DNA from: Bugula neritina
Taxonomy: Eukaryota; Bryozoa; Gymnolaemata; Cheilostomatida; Bugulidae
Length of the DNA stretch: 64,000 nt
Assembly: GCA_964035545.1 (NCBI GenBank)
Contig: OZ037766.1
Span: 14,435,222 to 14,499,221 of the forward strand
Direction of reading: 5' to 3'
Part shown: piece after piece, positions 1 to 13,384 of the stretch
How the letters are laid out: the number at the start of each line of letters is the position of its first letter
How positions within the stretch are numbered: position 1 is the first letter of the stretch
Notes under the pieces: model-generated
The model's input: the letters and a program-made list of their open reading frames with translations, nothing else
Told to the model about the DNA's origin: nothing
The model's database searches: none
Made by a program: the position numbers and the translations under genes

Positions 1-1281
1 TAATAACTGCTATTATAACAGCTTCTTGCCACGAACAATCCGTGACCTTAAAGGGAACAATCCTTGCAAGACTAATTTACACACAGAATAATCTAAACAT
101 TGACAGGTTAACTTACCTGTACTAATAAACAATATTGCAACACACACTGCAACCAATTTATGGACTATTGTATGCATTTTACTTTCTGACCAACCATAAA
201 CATATGAGGCATGCCGCTTCTGCTACCTAGTGGTCTAGCATGATCGTAATCTGGAGGTAACTGGAGGTACTAATAGTAATATTCGTAATGAATTTGACTC
301 TATTATGGGAAATTGAATCAATGAACTCTTATAATCATTTTGAATTACCCCTCAGGAACACATCGTGACCTAATTAGTAGTTAAGGGTGTGCACTCCATT
401 TTGTTAAGGGTGGCCAGAAACTTGACATATTGGACATGCAGATGTTACTGTAATGTTTGTCATGGTGTCAGGTTTCCAGCCCACCAGATTCTTTAAACTT
501 CCCATTACATTCTGAGAAGATTAGCTCAACATCATCTTCCAATAATATGATACTTTCACTGAGAAAGTCTAGTGGTGGTGCTAATGGCCTATATTTTTAT
601 ATTATGAAAAGTCACTGCTATTGGTACCTAAAAAGTGTAGTTTACTGTGTGAAGCAATATTGTAGTAATGTTATTTTTGCAATTTGGGTCGAATTATTTA
701 TTAAGTTCAATTTTTTTACTATTCTGGTTATTATGAAGCAAGTCACCAATACTAATGTATGGGTGGGGAGGCTGTTTGATTTCTAAATACTTTTACTCGT
801 GCTAATAATGCAAATATCATTAGAACCAGGTACTTAAATCAGAGCTTCTCATTTGCTTTTCTAATAAAGTTATAAAAGTTAGGTTGTAATGATAGACTAA
901 GATTTTATTACTAATCTACTTGATGGTATTGATTTTGATAGTCACTATAAATTATAAGTATAAATTATAAAAGGCATTTATATTTTTGTGTGTGCAGAAG
1001 CAGTCCAAGCTAGTTTTATTTAGTAAGTAGTAAGTACACTCAAATCACAAAGTTAGTTTTTTATTTGATATATTTTATATTCACAGTTTTACAGTTTGAA
1101 TTAAAATTTTTATTTAGGAACCTCCTCTCCTCATTAAATCATTTTTATTTACACTCCCTCTAAATTTTTACGTTCATTTACAGGTTTAAAAAATAGGTAA
1201 TTAAATAGTTTAATGCACATTTCTCATTTCAATAGCAGCTGATTTGGCTTGTGCTTTATTCTAGTGAGAGATTGGATTATC
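1..1281. other. Upstream flank, no gene assigned
   Basis: AT-rich sequence before the importin-like gene. An open frame at 457-786 (+) begins with a Ser-rich stretch after a possible acceptor near 471 and could be an exon of a gene lying further left. It has no recognisable domain, no clear donor and turns into low-complexity hydrophobic sequence, so I do not call it. The promoter and any 5' UTR exon of the downstream gene should lie here, but I see no clear TATA box or other diagnostic motif. Confidence 0.4.
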
Positions 1282-4200
1282 ATGTCTTTACCAGATAACA
1301 ACTCCTACACTCATAGTAAAGAAGTGGAAAGTATTGACCAAAGTAAGGTTATAAATTATTACTGGTGCCTTGTTTCAGTAAAATGTTGCCTCATAAAGTA
1401 AAGCTTGGCATTTTAAATTTACATCAATATCAGTGAAATTAGAAATAGAATAGAAATGTACTTTAAAATAATAATAATACTAATAATAATGATCTTTTCA
1501 ATTTAAATCTTTGAAAGTTTGCCAGTTTATGTTCGTGGGTGAGTGCAATATCCTACACATGAAAATATAAGTAGTAGGATGGATAAATAATATTCAGCCA
1601 CTCCTTAAAATTAGTCTTAGTTGTACTACTTTACTTTATATATTTCTATTTGCAGTAATTTCAACTCTTGAATTCTCAATTTTGGTCTAGAATCTAGATG
1701 GTAAATAAAATGCTTCTAGATATTAAAGTTTATGATCTACACGGAAAAGTTTTGGTTTATGTCGCATTGTCAACTATAAATGTAGTTTTTAGAGAAAAGC
1801 ATAATTTATTGACATAAAAGTTTGCATCAAAGTCTACTTAGTATTTTACTATTGCTTTCACTCTGTTGTAGACACCTTGGTTACAGCTCCTGTTGTTAAG
1901 TCAGGTCTCAATAGTGAAGGAGCAGCTGCTCAACTGAATATTAGTAAGCTATACTTCACACTTTCTTCAGTAATTTTGTGATGTGAGCTGCATTCTGTTG
2001 ATAGTGATGACTTGCCAAATTGTGTTTAATGAAACCGTTTTTTATTCATTATTGTGTTTCTAGCCTATTTATGCTATTTTTAAGCTAATTGAATATTATT
2101 ATACTCATATTCACCATGATTCATCACTTATGATAATTTTATTCCTCATTGGAAATGGGGCTTTTCGAGTATTGATAATTTTATACAGCGGATAAATCTA
2201 AATGAATGAATTCAAGTGAGACCTACATCTAATGAGTACTTTAAGTTGTTATGGCTCCTGCCCCATTCATGTAGACTCTAGCATACATATTCATAGAGTT
2301 GTCTGCCAGATAATTTGTTCTTACTTTATGCTTGTTCTGCTCTTTTATTTATTGAGCATTCTATCAGTATGATTACTTCTTTTCATTGGCTTTATACATC
2401 TAAATTTTAGGAATTATATGGTCATTTATGTGTTTGGTTTCTCTAGAGAGCAAACCAGTGGCAGGATTTCGAAGGAATGTTTTAATTGACTTGCAGATAG
2501 AATCACCCAGGCCACTGAAGGCCTCAACTCTGCAGAAATATGCTAAAGTGAAAGCCCTGGGTATGTAGTGTTTGTAATTTAAACTATTGTCACTTAATTA
2601 GGATGTTCCAACAGATGAATTTTATTTTCTTACTAAATGAATTGAACATTTTAGTCATGCTAATTTTAAACTTGGCCTTGAAAAAATTAGGTTTTTTCAG
2701 TTGAAATTTAACTATAAAAAATTAGCTATATAACATCCTAACACCTTATGCTTGACTGAAGAGCAATTTGACCAATCAGAACAAGCGAGTTAAATCCAAA
2801 AAAGCAATTTGATGGCCATTTTCTCACTTTTACTAAGCAGTTATACTTACAGTAGCTTTAAGAATACTAGTTCAAAAACCTTCTTGACAACTGATAGAAA
2901 TAGCCACCAAATTTGTAATAGTTTGCTGTTCACTGACTTTCAAACAGTTCTAGTTACTACACTTGTGTGCTTTATTAGTCTACTATTTTCACACTTGCTT
3001 AGACCAAGGGCTGATATTTTCTAAACTAATTATTTTCATGCTGACACAATGTAAATATTCTTTTATTGATTTAATTGATGTCAGAAAGATTTTTATGGCG
3101 AGCAGCGGCTAGAATTAGATGCAATATTTCAATATTTTTTGAGAGAATGGTTGGCCATTTGTGAAAATTTGCTTATTTTCCTATTTATAATTTAGTTTTA
3201 AGTTATCTTCTAAATCTGATTTTGTATAGATGTATGACTAAACTATGTAGTTAGTATCTGTTGTGATGAAAATTGACTTTGCTCGAAACAGGGCTGTCCA
3301 AGCTATATGCATGCACTTTTAAAAGAGGCAAAAATATTTTAGTTGCAACCTAATACTGTTTTGGAGTTGTGCACCCAAGAAAATTAATTTTCATGATTCT
3401 TTTTGCTCATTATGTCTTAATATATTTTAACGGCACTCAGTATCCATAGCCTTAAATCTATGCTGATTTTTATTTCACATCATTTTTAACTGTTGCTGCT
3501 GTTGGGTTGAATTACAAATGTAAGCTCCCCACTATAAATACTTCTAGGTGAGAAAAAAATATTACAGTGCCAATTATATCTAAACTATAGACTAAAATTT
3601 ACTGTCAATTGAACATCGGAAAATTAGAATAGCTCAACTTCAACACTGGTCATGGTAACAAATTGAAATTTATATAAATTATCAATACTATAGAAATACT
3701 GGTCCTATTAGCATAGCATAAGTTAACAAATGAATCCAATTTAGATTTATTTTGAATTGAAACTAATGACCATAATTCTTACAATGGTAATGATTTAATC
3801 CTCATACAGAAAACTATTTAATTGATATCAAATAAACAAAATAATGCTATAAATTTCTAAAACAAGTTAATAAGCAAATTGTTTTGACCTAGTAAAAGCA
3901 AATTAATGCATGTAGTTATAACTTTTATAATTTTATAATTGTAATAATTCAGTAAGCTGTTGGACTCGTAAATATATTTCAGTTAAATTAATAAGCTGTC
4001 TTGTTTCAGCATTGGCAAATAAGGAAAACAGAAGATCTGAAGACAATCAAAGGTAACTTTGATTTTTTTGCTTTCTACTAAATGTTTTTACTCTGCAGTG
4101 GGTTAATTTCTACAGATGTTTACATGTTTAGTCACTCAAGTGCTGATTTGGTTGCGAGTGCCATTAAAGCCACAGGAAATTTTTTTAATTTAGACTTGAC

Positions 4201-7200
4201 TCTCGTTATTATTGAAATATTGTTGATAGAAATGAAATGGGTCATGTTATTTTTTTTTAGTAAGGATACAGCGCTTGAATGTACACCTGAAAACGAAGGC
4301 ATCTTGGTATGTGTCAATTACAGCTGCTACTACGTATTAATTTTGTTTCAATAATAATATGTACCTATGATGCTTTCTTTAATAGCAGCATTTATTATTA
4401 AGTAAAAAAGGCAGATTAATAAATATGGCCTCCAATAAGCGAAATATTCTCTTTTCTTGTTTAATTTCTAGTTGTGTAAATGTTTACTTTAAATTAGCAG
4501 CATCTCAAATTATCTTATTTATGCTTACAGCCAAAAAGTGATACACGCACATTTGTCTTTAATGGAGAAGAAATTATCCTTTCTGCTAAACATGGCAGTG
4601 CAGTGCTTGATGATGTTCACAAGTTCCTGGTGGCCCATTATCCTCTTGGTGCTAAAGAGGATAACAGTGACCCGGCTGCCAGCAAGGTAATCAGAAGCTC
4701 TATAAGCATTATCAGTAGCGAGGGAGGTGTGGGACCCCCAGGTAGTCATATGACTAAGTTCTTGAAGATTGTCACTTGTGCCTGCTAGAAAGTCACTGGC
4801 CTAATTCAAGCTACTCTATGATAGGTTTTTTCACTTTCACTTTTAGGATAGATTATAGGGACGTTAATTACATCGTAAGTTGCATTTTTTCATGTTGACC
4901 TTGACACAAGATAAGTCGTTGAATTCGTCAAAATTTATATGAGTCGTCGGGCCAAATTTTTCATAACAGCTTTTTATTGCCGCCTCGGGTGTCTTAGCGT
5001 CTTATAAACAATGAACTTTGACTAAGCAACGATATCGATCTCAACCACCTCAGTTCCAATATTGTTATAGGGCTTTAGTGTAGACTTTTTCTAAAGCTCA
5101 ACAGTAATGTAATCATCATTCTGCTTTAAATATAAGTTAAATTAGTTTAAATAAGTTAAACTCATACTAATACAAGTTAGTTGACATTATTCAATGTTAG
5201 TTACTTACAGTATATACTTACTCTTAGTCTTATAGTTGATGGTATATTACAGTACAACCTATAGTAATAAGTCATTATGATCTTTGCCAAAAAGTAAATA
5301 AATGCAGTCATGTGTTTATTACCGACTAAAGCAAATTGAAATTACACTCAATCAATGAATATCGTTTACACCTTCAAAATTATAGTCGATGTTATAACTT
5401 TATAAATTGAAGTATGCTTTTAGTTATACTAATAGTAATATAATTTAAATTTTTACTGTTCTAAACAAAAAATGTCATTGTAAACGTATAAATTACAAAT
5501 TAGTTATGGTGAGATATTAAAATGTGGTGTAAATATAAATAAACGAAGCTGCATGTACCAATACTGTACTTGGTAATTTACCCACATGTATATTACATTT
5601 TCATTTTGATGTTATAATTTTGCCAGTGTAAAATAATTAATAAAAATACAAGAAGATTTTAATTTGGTATAAATTTTTATATTAATGTGACCCATCACCA
5701 CAAAACCTGGGACATTGGTAAACTTTTAATGTATAGCATAATTTCTCCTGAAAAAGTTGGTGTTGGTTTTATGTTTCTAGCATTAGTTGAACCCAAGTTA
5801 TTTTGAAAAAGATTATAAACCTTTGTTACCAACTTCTCAAAGTAATTTTAGGGTTAAAAAAGTTTTAAAAAATGCTTGCGAAAATATTATTTTTGAAATC
5901 CTTGAATTTTTCTCTATAGGAAAAGTTCAAAATCTGAAAACTAACGAAGAACTTTCATTTTTAGTTTTCTCCAAATTATACCTTCATTTACTACTCTTCA
6001 TGAGTGCCACCAGGCTTCCGATTTTGTCACGATGGGTCATATATAATAATATTTACTAGGTTGAAGATTTATATGATCTACCTCCTGAGCATGTTCTTCT
6101 CAGTACCAATGTGCCTGCTGATGACCTGGTTTCTGAGAGTTATCTGGGCTTAGCGGATTATCTGCGCCGGCAAGCTGCTAGTTACTCTAATTCATACATA
6201 TTTGCTAAAGTTGCTTATGCTACTAATGAAGCAGCGTAGTGGTTAAATGGTTTGGAGGCTCATGCTTTATATCACATTGTTCGTAAATCGCGGCTAATCT
6301 TGGGCAAATCTAAGCAATATGAATCACGTGTTCGGAAAGAACTTTCCAGCAGGTTAAATGCTAGGATTCAAGGGCATGCTCAGCGCCGGCACATTACTGC
6401 TTTGGTTGAATCTCTGATGCAAACACCCAATGGCTTCACTGTGGTATTATTAACTCAGATCCCTAATTTGCACAGCATTGGTTGGATCTTTGCGTGTAAA
6501 TTTACCATCAGTATCTGCTGGTGCTTATGATACATTTGGTTCAGTTTTCACCTTTAGTTGGCTGAATAACTGCTTAATTGAGATTAATTTTAACTTAACA
6601 TTAATTTCACTGGGAATGCACCCAATGAATTACTGATTTACTAAGCCCGTGCTTTAGCTTCTACATGGCTAACTAATACACCTATATCAATAACACTAAC
6701 TTCAACGGGTGTAGCAAATTTTACTATTGCAATTTAATAAATTGAATTATTTTATAAGCAGCTCTAATAAGTTGAAACTAGTTTCAGGCTATGTTAAATC
6801 TACATTTTATTATTACTTACAGATGTCTCAAACTGCTGACTCAAAGGAAGTGAGAAAAGCTAAATGTGAAAGTGTAGTAATCGGTGACACGTTGGTTAGC
6901 AGGCTTGCGGATCATCTTAAGGTAAGCGGTGCCCATTATTCAATATTGAGACTGATTGATGTAAATTTTACGAAGATTCAATCTTACGCCAGCCCTATTT
7001 TTTGGTTAGTAAATTTTCAAACTTTATTTTAGCACAACTGTGATGGCAAAACAAAGTGGCCCGTACCCTTACACCTTCATGGGATAGCAGGAGCTGGAGT
7101 TGGCACCTGCCCTGTAAGGTTTAAGAATTGTTTATCAAATTAGAAGGTATGTTGCAGCGCTTCTATGTTACTTATACATTACTTTTTTTATTATAGCTTC

Positions 7201-10200
7201 CATGCAAAGTTTACCGGCCAAATATCTGTGTGGTGGTGTGCGGTGGCGAAGATCTTGGGGGAGATGAGAGTCCGAGTGAGCTTGCTGAAGTTCTTGTTCG
7301 AAGAGTACAATCAAGAGCTAAAGTTGTTGTTTTTTGTGGTGTGCCCCTCAGAAAACCAATGGAGAAGGGTTCCAAAGTACCTGGAAACTTTCGAGAACTT
7401 GCTCACCAGTTTGACAAGCGATTGGCTGAACTGGCAAACGGCTCTGATCGCCTTGTTTATTGGCGGTTAGATCCTCGTCTGAGGAGATGCCTATCCACAG
7501 ACGGGGTGCATTTCAATGAACAGGGTCAGAGGCGTTTCTTTTACAGCCTTTGTCAAGCTATTCAGGCTGGTAAAAAAGCTCTAGAAAGTTTGCCGGTACC
7601 TAACACAACAAAAAACAGCTGATGACTTTGATTGTACTCTTTTTTTTATCTTTTTACTTTACTTTTTTAATCCACATGATAAATTTATTTTTTGACTAAG
7701 TTGTGAAATCGTATTAATTTGAACTCGTTTTATTTTCAGTAAACTCTTTGTTGAAGAAAACCAGTTTTTAAATATTTGTTATGTTTTATAGTTTTATAAA
7801 TAAAAATTACAGCTGAGCAATAATTAATCTTCTTATTTCGAATGCTGGTGTAGTTTGAAGGTTTTGGAATTTTTAAGTATGACCTAAAATGCAGGTCTGA
7901 AGTTGCTTTTTTGTCCCAATACAAATCAGGTGTCCCAATGGACTTCCATTTTCCCAAGATCTACAATCAGGCCATAAAATTACATAACCTGATTATGTAG
8001 TTCAGAACAAAGGAACTCATGCCAGGACAGATTGCATAATATAATACAATGTCTACAGCTAAACTTTACTTCACTATTTGGTCACATCAATGGGAGACAA
8101 TACAACCTCCACTCATGGGAATCCAAGGGCACTGTGTTGATTAATTAGAATAAAATCTCTTTTGATGGAGACAGGAAACATTTGTAGCAGCTAACAACTA
8201 CTAATTGTTAAAATGAATAAAATCATCAGCTATAAGTTAGGATTAAATTGCACTTCCATGTATTTCATTTCATTAGATCCTAGCCCACTGTTCTTCGAGT
8301 TCGTGGCTTATGTATCTTATTTTGAGTGGGTCAAGAGATAATTGAACTTGACTAAACATATGATCGTGTTTGTTAATTTTTATATGGTGACTAATTTCAC
8401 ATACATGTGTATAATTACTACGTTAATGTAAAAAAATTAGGTTGTAGTATATTTGTTAAACTAGTTATAAATGTGCTTGAAGCCTAACCAATAGTTTTTA
8501 AGTTTCTTCAATGTGACTAAATCTACTGCCAAACATTTAATGAACTTTCATGAAGTTTAATTCTACAACTGGTTTCAAGATTTCAATCTGAATTTAATCG
8601 CTACTAAACTCAGGTATTTTTAGTAATGGTTTATCAATTGATAATGAACTATATTATGTTTTTCTGTTGCAGGCTGAACTGGAGTTGATAGAATCACTGC
8701 AAAATATTAAGTAAGCTGCAACACTTGTTTCATGAGCCGATTCTTCTGTCAAATCTGCTATCTTTTCTCTGACTTCAATCTGTACAGTCGATCTTTTTAC
8801 CAACCAGTTTGATGGTTGTTACTGTGTGATCAGACCATAAACTAAATGTATGATATTCACGCTTTCATTTAAACCCTCGGCTCGCTTACATTTTTAAATA
8901 TTCGTTTAAGTTGATTGCATGACAACAAAATAATATATTTCTCATAATTTTTGTAACTCTTGTGAAAGTTATTTGTTTACAATTTACAGGAGACAAACAC
9001 ACCTGTCTGCTCCTCCAGTTGAATACCTGAGCAGTCCCCCAGTCATTGAGGTGTTGATGAGAGGACTGCGTAGTGAGCAGTTTAATGCTCAGTACAGCGC
9101 CTTGTGGTCTGCTATAAACATCACCTTCCAGGACGGACAAACAGCAGTCAATGGCTTGGTGGTAGCAGGAGTTATCCCCATCCTCAATCATCTACTTCTT
9201 TCAGGAAATGACACAATAATAGCTAATTCCGCTTGGCTACTCTCCAACATTGCAGGTTCTTGCTCTACCTGCTTTACATTATTGTCAATGTTGTGTTACA
9301 AACTGTAATCTTGTATTACCTTTTATGCTGACACTAGGTTACTGTTTATAGATATTAGCTTAGTAATAGTTTAAATATTACTAAAATATTATACAATACA
9401 TTTAGTGGAGACTAATGGCTTAATTTGTTTTTCTATGTTGCATTTTCTCCTAGTTTTGGAATCTATGGCAACTGGAATAGCTGGACACGCAGGTAGCATG
9501 TCAGAAAACCCTTGGAAATAAAATTGTTCACTTTGATTTGTAAACAGTGAAGAATTTTTCAGACATTTTCTTCTCTCAATAGTCACAATTTTTACATTTT
9601 TAATACTACTTAGATAGCTGGGTAAAAGTTGCTATTGACAACTGCTGTAATGTTGGTATTCACGTTGGTAGAATGTTTATGAAGAGCTGATAAACATACT
9701 ATAGAATAATCTAGGCTTTCTGTCTAAGGATAACACTTTGTTGTAACATTTGAGTGTGGAATCTATACTATGAATATTGTAGGAGATGGCAGTCATAGCA
9801 AGTACCAAGTCGTGGCAAGTGGTACCATCTTAAGGCTACTTGAGCTTTTTGAGAAGTGTACGACGCAACAAGAATTAGTAATATCTAAAGCTTCCTGGTT
9901 ATTGGCTAATCTTTGTCGACCATCTGATGAAAAGCATTCGAAGATAATACTTCAACAGTGCATGGAAATAACGAGCTGTGTCAAGTTCCTGTTGAAAAGT
10001 CCCTATAATGAGGTGTGACTGCTATTATCTTATAAGATTCTATTCTCATCCATATGTTACTTAATCAAAGTGACTCAAAGTCACAGGCTTCAGTACATTT
10101 TCCTGCCTATGGCACTTTTTATTTAATTTAACTTGGTAAATTACTTGACTTCACCTCTCAATCAACTTGACTTGAAAATTTCCATTGGTTTGTTGCAGTT

Positions 10201-13103
10201 ATTTGAAATTTGAGCAAATCCTAGCTGCTCAATTTAATTAACAAAAATTGTGTTATATTTGTTAAATCATCATAATTCAACAGTTTTTTAGCTCTCAACA
10301 TTAATTAAGCATCCACACATATTGCATAACTGAATAGTGCTATAGCATCTGTAATAGCCTGGTTACTTATCAAATATACATTGATGTTTGAATAGACTCT
10401 GTGGACCCAAGTCATTGTTGGATGTGGCTTGGATTTAACCTATATTTATTTTGTCTAGGCTCTGAATCGTATCTTCAATTAATTTTGCCACTTTTGGTAG
10501 TAAATCATGCACATATGTATGTAAGCATATAAGCATCATGCTTCATTTAATATCCCAACTGTTTTTCTAATTCCTGTTGACCTAATTTTGTTAGTTTTCA
10601 GTACTTGTAAGATATTCGATATATTTTGTGATTTGTAATGGGAATGGCTTATAGTAGATGTTGTTTAGTTTGTTGTAATGAGTTTTCACATAGCATTGTA
10701 GGTTATAAAGGAAACAGTTGTTTCAAGTTACATTTGGTATAGAAAATACTATCTGGTGATCTAATTTCTGGTCAACAGGTAAAAGTAGATGCCTTTTGGA
10801 CGCTGCACTATGTCACGGATCCAAACAATGACAAGTTAATTCAGAAAATTAACTCTCTGGGTTTTATAGAATTGGCAATAACTCTGTTGTACAGTGAGGA
10901 TATAGAAGATAAGGTAATATCTGTAGGCTGACATATAATCTAAGGTAAACTGTACACCAGTTGATTAAGCTAAGCTGTTAATTTGCTGATGTTTAATGGC
11001 TATCTTTTACAACATTTAATTTAATATTGTGCACTAATTTTTATATATTTTCAATTGAGTAGAACTGACGAGCAAGGATTTATTATAACTTGCTGCTTTC
11101 TATTTCCACACTGTTAAAAGCACTTCTGTACTTTGTAGGCAGACATATAAATTCAAAGCATTTGAATTCTAATGTTAATTCAACTTTATATGCCGGTCGA
11201 TTCACTAAATAATTGTGCTACGTTTTTCTATTGTGTGTTGTGTCTTTTACCACCAATATTTATAAGTCTTTATATGACTTAACTAGTGTATAATGATGAA
11301 AAACTAATATAACTTTATATTTCAGTGCTATCCAAGCTTTACAATATTAATTTTTATTTAAATTGCCATATTTGTTAGAAGTGTGAATGGGATAATATTT
11401 GTATTTCTTCTCCAAGTAGTTTAATATTTGTTTGTTAAAAGTAAGTTTATTTATGTTAGAATATACTCACTGTATAGTATATCTCTATTATTGTTATCTC
11501 TACACAACTTTGTTGCAGTATTCCATCCTCAAGTTTCTGGGACGAGTGTCTAGTGTACATGATGAATACTACACAAATAAAATGGCAAGGCAACATGTAA
11601 TAAGGTAAGTGTTACATAGTTACTTGTAAAAAATTCTGTCTCTGTTGATGGGGTTTATAAATGACAACCAAACTATAGGCTATCAAATTCCAAACATTTA
11701 TTGGAAGCTAATGCAATATAATAACTCTTGATTTATTTAATTGCCATTAGAAGAATGTGGTAGAAACATAAAATCATTTGTATATTTGGAAAAAAAATTA
11801 AATGTTGGGTGTTGAGATTATGCACAAGGCCAGAGTTCATAAAAATACAGTTTTCTGTTAGGGGATGACTTATTAAAATATTTTTGCATGTTTATAGAAG
11901 TGTTGTTAGTTTGAATTATTAATAATTGTAGAATGAAGTATGCAAAATTTCTACTAGCCTCACAGAAAGGATTAGCAAAAACTGCTATGATCATTTTAGC
12001 TAACCTGTGCCTGAGTGGTTATGACTGCATAGAGGCAATCATATGCTCCAATGTGATGCCAGTCATTTCTCAATATGCTGATAAGGTGGTAGACAACTCC
12101 TATATTAGTATCAATTGCCTCAAACTCAATGAAACATACTTTATATACAAAAAGCGTTTAATTCATGGAGCAGCTAATGCCATGCATGAACAAAATGTAA
12201 TAATTATCTAAAGGGCATTTCAAAAGAATCTAGCAAAGTTAAGTGAAGAGTGCCAAGTTGATGTTTTAGGTAAACACATTTAATATATAAAATGCTTATG
12301 TCATGTAGTAACTGCGTTACAGCTTCTGTCAAGCAGTTGCTCATAAATTTTATAGATTAATATTGAATTAGTGTATTTCAATGCTTGTAGTTTAAAAGAC
12401 ATACAGCAGAAACTATTGAGTTGGTATGGTTCCTCCACAATTACTGTTCAATGGCAACAAAATCTCAACTGGCTGTTTTTGTTCAGCATAATCTTGATGT
12501 GGTCTTGGAGATGACTTTAAGAGTATTCGCTGCCAGAAATGACACCTCCGTAAGTATACTATTGACTTCAGTCATTTCATACTAATGTAACTCATAATCT
12601 GGGTACAAGGCATTGCTTACTGTGTAAAATTTTCATATATATATTTTTTAAGCTACAACTGTTCACACCATATGTAATTGGCAGTGCAAAATCTTTATGA
12701 ATTCAAAGTCTGCATTGTAGAAGTTTTGATAAACAAAAGTTTACATTCTATATTCTGTAAAAGAAGCCCATCTCTTTACATTGGTATGCAGGTTATTGTT
12801 GGCTTGTTGGGAAGTATTCGAAGTTTGATAACTTCAGGATTTGCCAGAAGCTGGAGGAGTTTTGGTATGTATTCTATATAGTGTACTTTGTTAATAATAT
12901 GCCTACTTTTTTTCTGCAATTTAATAACATGCTACAATTCTCATGTAGATTTAAGTAATAGTTTTTCTATATTTTATATATGTATCATTTGCACATTGCA
13001 TCATTTTTCAGCATCAACAAAGCTGTTTCAAGAATTGTACTACTATCATGATGCAGAAGTTAGCATGTTAGCGAAAAAGATACACCAAGAAATACATTAC
13101 TAA
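1282..13103 (+). CDS. Divergent importin-alpha-like armadillo-repeat protein, 15 exons
   Basis: Exons: 1282-1342, 1872-1943, 2447-2560, 4010-4052, 4261-4306, 4531-4686, 8673-8710, 8990-9255, 9783-10012, 10779-10913, 11519-11604, 11932-12085, 12391-12549, 12792-12864, 13012-13103. All are GT-AG, phases match throughout, and the product is 574 aa. From about residue 165 the protein is a chain of armadillo repeats; signatures are SAWLLSNIAGDGS and KASWLLANLC, which match importin-alpha ARM repeats 2-4. The C-terminus, ending in KKIHQEIHY, resembles the helical end of importin-alpha (IEHYF). Known importin-alphas are about 520-550 aa adaptors that bind nuclear localisation signals and hand cargo to importin-beta through an N-terminal Arg-rich IBB domain. 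Here the roughly 160 N-terminal residues lack a canonical IBB. Intron 6 (4687-8672) is nearly 4 kb and holds mobile elements and a nested gene. TMCO6, another importin-like ARM protein, is an alternative identity. The ARM part is certain; the exact orthology and the first five small exons are less so. Confidence 0.75.
5684..6043. mobile_element. MITE-like element with about 20-bp terminal inverted repeats
   Basis: Left end at 5686-5706 (TGTGACCCATCACCACAAAA, read from 5686) is repeated in inverted orientation at 6020-6041 (ATTTTGTCACGATGGGTCAT), with about 16 of 19 positions matching. The ends abut AT/TA-rich sequence that could hide a TA target duplication. About 360 bp long, no transposase; the 5787-6059 open frame inside it has no recognisable domain. 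It sits inside intron 6 of the importin-like gene. Non-autonomous DNA transposon is the likely class; the superfamily is not determined. Confidence 0.5.
6061..6530 (+). pseudogene. Broken ORF, probably a mobile-element remnant
   Basis: A frame open from 6061 runs through an in-frame TAG at 6237-6239 and continues in the same frame to about 6530. The encoded sequence is not simple: it includes SYLGLADYLRRQAASYSNSY before the stop and a basic helical stretch with VRKELSSRLNARIQGHAQRR after it. There is no good splice donor before the stop, so it cannot serve as an exon of the surrounding gene. It starts just after the MITE-like element and just before the SGNH gene, and its base composition is less AT-rich than the surrounding intron. 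I do not recognise the family; a decayed piece of a transposable element is the simplest reading. Confidence 0.35.
6823..7622 (+). CDS. SGNH-hydrolase-fold protein, nested in an intron
   Basis: Three exons (6823-6921, 7033-7113, 7197-7622), all phase 0 with good GT-AG sites, give 201 aa. The SGNH blocks are visible: block I VVIGDTLVSRL near residue 20, block III VVVCGGEDLGG near residue 72, and block V DGVHFNEQGQRRFF near residue 168. SGNH enzymes are Ser-Asp/His esterases and lipases. Here the block I GDS serine is a Thr, the block III Asn is a Glu, and only the block V Asp-x-x-His is kept, so activity is doubtful. Similar stand-alone SGNH domains occur in animal mobile elements. The gene lies on the same strand inside intron 6 of the importin-like gene and has its own AATAAA at 7799-7804. 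The ATG sits directly at an acceptor, so an upstream noncoding or coding exon is expected; exon 4531-4686 is phase-compatible with it. Confidence 0.6.
7799..7804 (+). promoter_or_regulatory. AATAAA poly(A) signal of the SGNH gene
   Basis: Canonical AATAAA 177 bases after the TGA at 7620-7622. It suggests that the nested gene makes its own transcript rather than being only intron sequence. Confidence 0.4.
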
Positions 13104-13384
13104 ACTCAATCAATAGTGTATATAAAGGACATTGTATCGAGTCCACACCTTTATACACCCTTATATCTTCTAGTCAATAGAGCATTTTATTTTATGTTAA
13201 GAATCTTTCAGGTATGTTTTCTTTGTAAAATATCATGTAGAATTGTATGTTTGTATCAATAGTTAAGCTTATGTGCTGTTTCATCTCAAACTCAAAATCA
13301 GCATTTTTTTCATTCAGAAGCAATGTTATAAAATTTATTGGGACATAATTTTGTGTATAAGTGTACATTTTTGGGTTCTATTAT

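Noticed and set aside
6252-6530. Exon of the importin-like gene
   Set aside because: The region has an in-frame stop and no usable donor, and the host frame is already complete from exon 4686 to exon 8673.
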